Below, piece after piece: positions 57,512 to 64,000 of a DNA stretch of 64,000 nucleotides; the stretch's first letter is position 1, and every line of letters starts with the position of its first letter. Both the position numbers and the translations under genes were made by a program. The notes under the pieces are model-generated. The model was not told where the DNA came from, did not search any database, and saw only the letters and a program-made list of their open reading frames with translations. Source of the stretch: Eucalyptus grandis. Lineage: Eukaryota > Streptophyta > Magnoliopsida > Myrtales > Myrtaceae. The DNA is taken from the NCBI RefSeq assembly GCF_016545825.1, contig NC_052615.1, forward strand, positions 35,923,516-35,987,515, given 5' to 3'.

Positions 57512-60500
57512 ATGAATTCTTTTGCCGTCCTCCCTGCCAGTGACGCCAGCTCGTTAAAGGATGGCAGCGATGATTCCGACTCCGATTACGTTGAGAAGGA
57601 TCCTGCTGGGCGCTATGTTCGGGTATGTCCGCGCCTTTGATAAATGACACCTGAGTTCTATCCATTTCATGGAATGACATTGAAGTTGGATTAGCAACTA
57701 TGATCAAATGCTTGATTTCAATAGGTATTACATTGTATACTCAATTGTGTATTAGTGCTGGTAAGCATCCGCCTATGAATGCAGAAATTACGGTGTTATA
57801 GGTGTTTGAGCTTCCTTAATTGATCAGCAGCATCAAGCAACATCAAAGTATGTTGTGGACATGGCACATCACATTCTACAGCAGCTTTTGCTTCTTGTAC
57901 CGAATGTTCAAGTTCGTGATCCTGGCTTTTGTCTACTAAAGTTGTCTTGGATGGTTGTCAAGTTTTGACTGTTGTTATGTTAGCACTTTATATATGCTTC
58001 AGGAGTACTTTCATGGAGCAAAACTAGGTTGAATACATTATGCAATAGGGACTGCAAAAGTTGTTTTATTATCCTCCTTCTCCCAGCTATTGTTATCGGT
58101 GTTTTCTTTCCTTCTGTTGCAGTATAGCGAGATCTTGGGCAAGGGAGCTTTCAAGACTGTGTATGATCTCTCGTTCCCCTCACTCTCCTATTGAAGTTTG
58201 AAACTGTTTTTATTAAGCAGCTCTAGCAATATCCATGTGGAGATGAGAGGATTTTGTTAACACCAGAAAATCTTCTGCCTCAGATATAAGGCATTTGACG
58301 AAGTTGAAGGAATAGAAGTTGCATGGAACCAAGTCAAAATTGATGATGTCTTGCAGTCACCAGAAGATCTGGAAAAACTCTATGTGGAGGTTCATTTGCT
58401 GAAAATGTCGAAGCATGAAAATATCCTAAAGTTTTACGATTCCTGGGTGGATGACAAGAAGAAAACTATTAACATGATTACTGAACTCTTCACATCAGGA
58501 AGCTTGCGGCAGTATGTTCTCTTGAGTTTCTTGTCCATTTTACTCACATTGTTTGGTTTATTTATTAATTAATTTTTATTTCATAAAATTTTATTTCTTC
58601 TTATTCAAGCCTTTCCTCTGAACAGTCACTCCAGGTCAGATTTATGGACTTAATCAGAGTAATCATGCCATTTTGGCTGTCAGGTATCATAAGAAGCATA
58701 AAAATGTGGACATGAAGGCAATAAAAAATTGGGCAAGGCAGATTCTTCAAGGTCTGGCCTACCTACATAGTCAAAACCCTCCAATCATTCACAGAGATCT
58801 GAAGTGTGACAATATTTTCGTAAATGGAAATCATGGAGAAGTTAAAATTGGAGATCTTGGGTTAGCAACTGTTATGCAGCAACCAACAGCTCGGAGTGTT
58901 ATAGGTGAGAGACTAGTTCGTCTGCTTTGAGATAGTAGATTTGATGAACTTTTATAGTTTTTATGTATTTTCTGCAGGAACTCCTGAGTTTATGGCACCA
59001 GAGCTTTATGAAGAGAACTATAACGAACTTGTTGACGTATACTCTTTTGGGATGTGCATGTTGGAGATGGTTACTTGTGAATATCCCTACAGTGAATGCA
59101 TAAATGCAGCTCAGATATATAAGAAAGTTACCTCGGTAAAGTCACCAATAATCATTTAATGCTCTGTCATCTTTAAAAGTTCCAGATAATCTCTTTCTGT
59201 TGGAGCATCTAGTTTTATTTTTGTGCTTTGCTGCAGGGGGTAAAACCTGCTTCTCTTAGTAAGGTGAGTGATCCTCAAATTAGGGAGTTCATTCAGAAAT
59301 GTCTCGTTCCAGCAAGCGATAGGCTTTCTGCAAAGGAGCTTCTGACTGACGCCTTCCTTCAAACTGAGAATCCAAAGGAATTGATTCGTGATCCTTTGTC
59401 ATTGCCTAATTTAAGCCCCAGGTCATTAAATTTGTCAGGTCCTCTATCCATGGATGTTGACACTGACTATAAGCTGCTGTCCTTAAGCACCTGTAGTAGA
59501 AGCAACAAGGAGAACCTGCATTGCCCCGTTCTAGAATTTCAGAGGACGAATAACAATAATGAGTTCAGGCTGAAAGGAATGAAAAATGAAGACAACACTG
59601 TTTCATTGACCTTGCGTATTGCTGACTCAGCTGGTTAGTTTAAATGCATTCTGACTGTTCTCTCTTCTTCCCTTGAAGTATCTCTTCAACCTTGACCGTG
59701 GTAACATTTGCAAGGTAATAACATGTAATTGGCTGCTCTCTCTCTCAGGTCGAGTCAGAAACATACATTTCCTCTTTTACCTTGAAAGTGATACTGCACT
59801 CTCGGTGGCGGCGGAGATGGTTGAACATTTGGAGTTGGCAGATCATGATGTCACCTTCATTGCTGAGTTTATTGACTTTCTAATAATTAGACTTCTACCT
59901 GGTTGGAAGCCCTCCTCCAATTATATGTCGCATGGAGTGGGGGTACCCGGAATTTCCTCAGTTCATGGGAAAGACAAAGTCTCAGAAGGTAGCCTGTCGG
60001 TTTCAATACTGGTTTCAATACTAACGAGCGTGCCTGCTGAACTAGTGAATAAGCAAGACGATGGTCTTATTTTAGATGCAGGTCTGCCGGATGTTAGGCT
60101 GCAAGGCATTCAGGGTGACTCTTATGATAGCATTGGCAGAACCATTTACGACAATGGCTTTTATTCGTCTCAGCACCTGGCTAATTTGGGAGATCAAGAC
60201 TCAGGGGCATCGGTTGCTTCAGAGATACTAGAACATAAACATGATGAAGCAGCTGAATTTGTAGATTGTACCATGGACGGATTATGCAATGACTCGAGTG
60301 GGTATGCCTCCGAGGATTTTGGGGATTCACATTATGAGGATTGCAGACCGTCTGAGAATGATATTAGAGCAGGAGACTGTTTCCAAATGAACAACTTTCT
60401 GAGGAACTCAACATCGTCCTTTGCCGATTTGAGCGGAATATCTAACGTCATGAGCCTCACAAGCAGCTGTTCTTCGTTATCATTTGCGGAGAAAGATATG

Positions 60501-60665
60501 GATCTTGAGCTGAAGTTGGAACTAGATGCAATTGAAGCACAATATCAGCATTGGTTTCTTGAACTTTCAAGAATGAGAGAGGAAGCTTTGGAGGCCACCA
60601 AGAAGAGATGGGTGACAAAGAAAGCTAACTATTCATTAATAATAACACCTGCTGCGATTCTCTAG
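57512..60665 (+). CDS. WNK: WNK (with-no-lysine) serine/threonine kinase, complete, 689 aa
   Basis: Seven exons: 57512-57622, 58123-58160, 58284-58511, 58684-58904, 58978-59135, 59237-59633, 59749-60665; GT-AG junctions and matching phases give 689 residues. Subdomain I is [14 protein letters not shown] with Lys48. The usual VAIK lysine is replaced by Asn65 (VAWNQVKI), the defining WNK change. Catalytic HRDLKCDN has Asp164; the metal loop is DLG (183-185), as in other WNKs; GTPEFMAPE follows. An autoinhibitory/PF2-like region ([20 protein letters not shown] through [20 protein letters not shown]) lies downstream. A C-terminal coiled-coil candidate ([20 protein letters not shown]) comes before the end. 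Plant WNKs act in flowering time, osmotic and clock-related signalling. An in-frame ATG at 57314 would add 66 residues with a hydrophobic stretch; I chose 57512 as the usual family start. Confidence 0.92.
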
Positions 60666-61955
60666 GCTGATCAATACATCTGCACACTTTGGGTTCTCCT
60701 GTCGAGTAACTTGCCACCGTTTCTTTTCTTCTCACTTGTACAAGATCTTATCATATGAGCTATAATCCCCGGACAATATGTTAGATGCGGTTTGTCCTGC
60801 TGCCCAACCATCCCAAATTTATGCTCCGTTTGAAGTTCTCTTTGCAGCTCTTCTCGGCAAGCGTAATTCCATTTTAATACGGTTGCCTCTCTTTTCAGTC
60901 TATGCAGGAGGCATGAGTATAATCCGGCGTAAAAGTCATCATTTCTTTTTCTAATAAGTAACCCTTGCAAAGAATGAAAGCAAGAGAGACCCTTCTTTCG
61001 CTACTTAATATCAGGTCATACCACTGAATGCTGACCTCACTATTTTCATGTTTCTCTGGCTATAACAAAGACAAGAATCTACATGGTCATGTCCTAAGCA
61101 ATAAATCAGCATACGGACTGTGCCAATACATCCTTCCCTCATACTAGGTAGCCACCATTCATCCTAATGTTGCTATGCTCTGGTTTGCCATGGTGTTTCA
61201 TAGGGAAGACGAGATTTCAGGAGTTACTAACCCAAATGCATAATCACATGTTGAAGTTTTGTGTGGACTAATTTTTGCCAGGCTTCATGGGTTAGACCTG
61301 TTTCCCCCCGCCCCCTTTTGAAATGAGAAAATTTCAATAATAAACCGATCAAAATAAGATGATGACAGTGCGAGCGACTCACGCCTCTCCGTTTTGTTTG
61401 GGCGTGAATTATTAAATTGGACGGCAGATGTCATTTGGAAAAGAACAGAAGGAAGAATAAGCATTTTAGAAGCAACCAACAGGATGGTGATGGGAGAAAG
61501 GAAGCTTCTCAGAAGCTGCAGCTCCGGACAAATTAAGCTATCTTTCTGGCCTGACCTTGGAGATCCTGTATTCCCTCCCATCCAAACGGTAGGCACTTTC
61601 CTAGAAGTCCTTCCCCGCGAGAGAATACAGGGCATAAGGAACAGGTTCTCTCTTGGTTAGGTCTTATCACCGACGTTGATTTTCCCAATATGGGTGGCTT
61701 GTATGGTGGACACCTAAGCCCTGTTCCAGTTGACAACTTCAAATCGCCCCGGATCCCATCCCCACCACCCTGCCTATATTATCCAAGAAAACCCATCACA
61801 GTTTCCACCCCATCAAGAACTCCTTCCCTTTCACATGACCCATCTGCTAAGATTTGCCATCACAGGCGCTTCTTTCGCATCTCAAAAGCTCGCCCATCTC
61901 ACTGATCAGGCTGGTGAGTTGTAGCCTCGAGAGAGGAAAGTGACCGTTCAAGGAA
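60666..61955. other. Intergenic DNA between the WNK and EF-hand genes
   Basis: The first few hundred bases are probably WNK 3' UTR. ORFs at 60671-60970 (minus), 61285-61635 (minus) and 61394-61660 (plus) overlap or lack recognisable domains. The last 200 bp is likely leader of the EF-hand gene. Confidence 0.4.
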
Positions 61956-62441
61956 ATGGCAGCCACCAACAACGACCGGGAGTTTGAGGACATGTTGCCG
62001 GTGATGGCAGAGAAGCTCGATGTGGAGACTTTCGTGTCGGAGTTGTGTGGGGGATTCAGGCTCTTGGCGGAACCCGGAAGTGGTTTGATAACATCAGAGA
62101 GCCTGAAAGAATTCAGCCCTTCTGGGAATGGAAGGAATGAGCGTAGAAGAGTCCGAGGCGATGGTGAAAGAGGAGATCTCGACGGGGACGGTGTCCTTAA
62201 CCAAACAGAGTTTTGCATCCTGATGGTGAGGCTCAGCCCTGAATTGATGCAAGATGCAGAGGCTTGGCTTCAGAAGGCCCTTGATGAGGAGCTCGCCAAA
62301 GCTTCCGGTCAGACTCGTGTTCCTCCGACGAGTTCAGAAGAATTTTCAATCACTAAACGGTGCCCAGTTTGTAACAAAGGCGATGGAAGGACTCATCGAA
62401 TTTCTTTCCATCGCGGATGGTCCTTCCAGTGGAATAAGTAG
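61956..62441 (+). CDS. EF-hand calcium-binding protein, KIC/PBP1-like, with internal compensated frameshift
   Basis: Intronless, 161 codons. The N-terminus (FEDMLPVMAEKLDVETFVSE, then LCGGFRLLAEPGSGLITSES) and the single canonical EF-hand loop (DLDGDGVLNQTE, acidic at 1, 3, 5 and 12) followed by FCILMVRLSPELM match small plant Ca2+ sensors that bind a kinesin (KIC) or the PINOID kinase (PBP1). Between SLK and DLDGDG the frame is shifted: another frame encodes the family-like LLGMEGMSVEESEAMVKE. About two bases are lost near 62106-62112 and one near 62171-62175, so the frame is restored and about 20 residues are replaced. The tail after QKALDEELAK is about 40 residues longer than usual in my recollection. 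It may be functional, decayed, or affected by sequence error. Confidence 0.75.
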   Translation: MAATNNDREFEDMLPVMAEKLDVETFVSELCGGFRLLAEPGSGLITSESLKEFSPSGNGRNERRRVRGDGERGDLDGDGVLNQTEFCILMVRLSPELMQDAEAWLQKALDEELAKASGQTRVPPTSSEEFSITKRCPVCNKGDGRTHRISFHRGWSFQWNK

Positions 62442-63279
62442 GAAAGAGTTTAGGACTACGTGAACCACGTTCACTTTTCATGTTCCTGCTTCTACTGCAT
62501 CTATTGACAATGCCCAAAAGCCAGTTGCAGCTCATCTGTTTCATTGGTTACATTCCCATCGTACGAATGGGCATCATACCATACATATCTACTGCAGAAT
62601 CATTAGACATCGCATCTGCCCATTTTCTTCAAAATCTGTTAGGCAGCAAAATCCATCATGCTACTCCTTGCGTAGCTCCAAAAAGATGACACAAAATGAC
62701 CCGCCCAAAAAGAACAACCAGGTTGTCGCAAACTCCACATGTACATCATTATGCACAATAAGCAGCATTCTCTTCTAACTTGCAAATTGTTCTAATAAAC
62801 AGAAAGTGTTTTGCACATTAATTCCCGACTTTAGACAGGTAACAGCCCTTTCAAGTACAAAATTGGCCCCAAAAATAGGCTCCTACATTCTTGACTATGC
62901 CTACGTTCATGACTATGAAGCTCATAACAAAAATGGAACATTTAATGGGACACCAAGAATGTGCTTCACAATTGTACATATCAATTCCCATCAATATAGA
63001 AGGCACAAGATGCAGATAATTTCTCGACAATCTTCAGTAAAGTAGAAGGTTCTTCCACATGAAGGGCGAATTAACAGCAGCCAACTCAGGGTTACCAAAT
63101 GCAAGAAAGCAACAGGGTTCAACATTAATGATCATCCAGAGATCATTTAAGTGCAACAAGCAGGTCCAGAGAGAGAGGAGAATATTCTCCACAAAAAGTC
63201 CCTAAAACTACACAAGTAACAAGTCTGCAGCTATCTATTTGGTTTAATCTCCACATTCTACTCAGCTTCTTGAGGACCT
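62442..63279. other. Spacer between convergent EF-hand and RS genes
   Basis: Should contain both 3' UTRs. ORFs here (62480-62689 and 62806-63045, plus) are not recognised. Confidence 0.4.
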
Positions 63280-64000
63280 TCAAGTTCTTGATCTTCGAAC
63301 AGGAGAGCGGCTGTTCAAATGGACAAAAAGAAAAAAGTCAAGAACCATCACTCATATATTATGACAACAAGTCCTCATTAAGGCCAAAAGAAAGTCTTCA
63401 TCGAGCAAATTCATAAGCCTTCTTCAAAAGGGAGAATGGTACCTGCGGTACCTGCCGTATTCTGGACTCCTCTGACGATCATAAGCTGCACCAGCTGGAC
63501 CATTGTATCGATCATACACTGGGCTTCGAGCTCGACCATAATCAGGACTTGGTCGCCGATGGTACAGTGGGCTAGGTGACCTCCCCTGTAAGGACTATCC
63601 GCCACGCCGACCTCCTCTTCTAGGGCTGCCATATCTTTCATCCCTCTCACCATCATCCTTCAAAGCATATTCAACTGAGACAACTCTGTCAATATCTTGC
63701 TGCAAAAGTGCAAAATCATCTTCAATGTACTGATTCCAGATTTGCAAAGCAGAAAACACAATAAATAAACATAAAAAGCATTTATTGCCTCATGTGAGTG
63801 CACTCCAAAGCTTTTGTAGCCTCCTCTTGACTCTCAAACTGCACAAACGCAAAGTTGCGACGTATACGAACATTAAGAACCTTTCCATAAGCTTCAAAGT
63901 GTCTTTCTATGTCACGAACTCCTGTGCGAATGGGATCAAAGTTGATGACAAAAAGAGTCTTAGTGGGCCTCTGGTTAGTCACCGACCTAGAACCATCTCG
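63280..64000 (-). CDS. RS40/RS41-like SR splicing factor, 3' part, frame-broken (partial)
   Basis: Minus strand, entering at the right edge. Exon 64000-63789 encodes [20 protein letters not shown] and the second RRM with RNP1-like NFAFVQF, ending ALECTHM. The donor there is AG|gcaata, a GC-AG intron. Exon 63699-63443 contains [17 protein letters not shown] and an RS-type tail ([29 protein letters not shown]). The last exon is 63310-63280 (SPVRRSRT and stop). These are hallmarks of the plant RS subfamily of SR proteins, which act in spliceosome assembly and alternative splicing in nuclear speckles. The exon at 63699 has lost one base (ATATTGACAGAG where ATATTGGACAGAG is expected), and a TAG interrupts near 63600 (GGATAGTCC). 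As read, the protein would be truncated after RRM2. Confidence 0.75.

Noticed and set aside
56755..57543. 262-codon plus-strand ORF before the WNK gene
   Set aside because: Overlaps the kinase start in a different frame and lacks any recognisable domain; kept only as a possible upstream ORF.
61285..61660. Opposing ORFs of 88-116 codons between the WNK and EF-hand genes
   Set aside because: No recognisable motif, overlapping on both strands, and not associated with plausible splice sites.
1..64000. CRISPR arrays, rRNA, tRNA genes or organelle insertions
   Set aside because: None seen by eye; a dedicated tRNA and organelle-genome search was not possible here.

Overview
This is nuclear DNA of a flowering plant. 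The genes are split by GT-AG introns, the non-coding DNA is AT-rich, and transposable elements are dense. Recognisable families are plant-type: a GH100 alkaline/neutral invertase, a WNK kinase, an R2R3-MYB, an RS-type splicing factor and a KIC/PBP1-like EF-hand protein. The species cannot be fixed from the sequence; a woody eudicot is a guess.

Layout. 1-1.34 kb (minus): 5' part of a plant protein of unknown function, running off the left edge. 7.1-8.0 kb (plus): a two-exon gene for a 96-residue single-membrane-span protein. 10.2-13.7 kb (plus): a complete four-exon alkaline/neutral invertase. 14.8-16.5 kb (minus, convergent with it): a complete seven-exon pyridoxamine-phosphate-oxidase-like gene. 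16.5-39.5 kb: a repeat-rich block produced by a tandem segmental duplication. 38.9-40.1 kb (minus): an R2R3-MYB gene across the right end of that duplication, damaged by a 1-bp deletion. 40.9-47.1 kb: nested transposons, with a gag-only Copia LTR element inside a Mutator-like element. 49.2-55.7 kb: another Mutator-like element and an older, diverged tandem repeat. 57.5-60.7 kb (plus): a complete WNK kinase gene. 62.0-62.4 kb (plus): an EF-hand gene with a compensated double frameshift. 63.3-64.0 kb (minus): 3' part of an RS40/41-like splicing factor, cut by the right edge.

The main structural event is the duplication. Copy 1 spans 11511-29851 and copy 2 spans 29847-39532. The junction at 29847-29851 joins the middle of the MYB R3 repeat to invertase intron 1 through a shared CTGAT. 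Copy 2 has lost about 3.8 kb (invertase exons 3-4 and oxidase exons 3-7), so it keeps only invertase exon 2 and oxidase exons 1-2 as relics. Copy 1 keeps only the 3' part of the MYB gene. Later transposon insertions differ between the copies, so each copy supplies an empty site for the other.

No operon-like or defence-like system is visible. The points most worth checking are the duplication junction, the nested elements, the GC-rich cores shared by several transposons, and repeated 1-2 base losses, often in G-runs, in otherwise conserved genes, which may be biological decay or consensus error.
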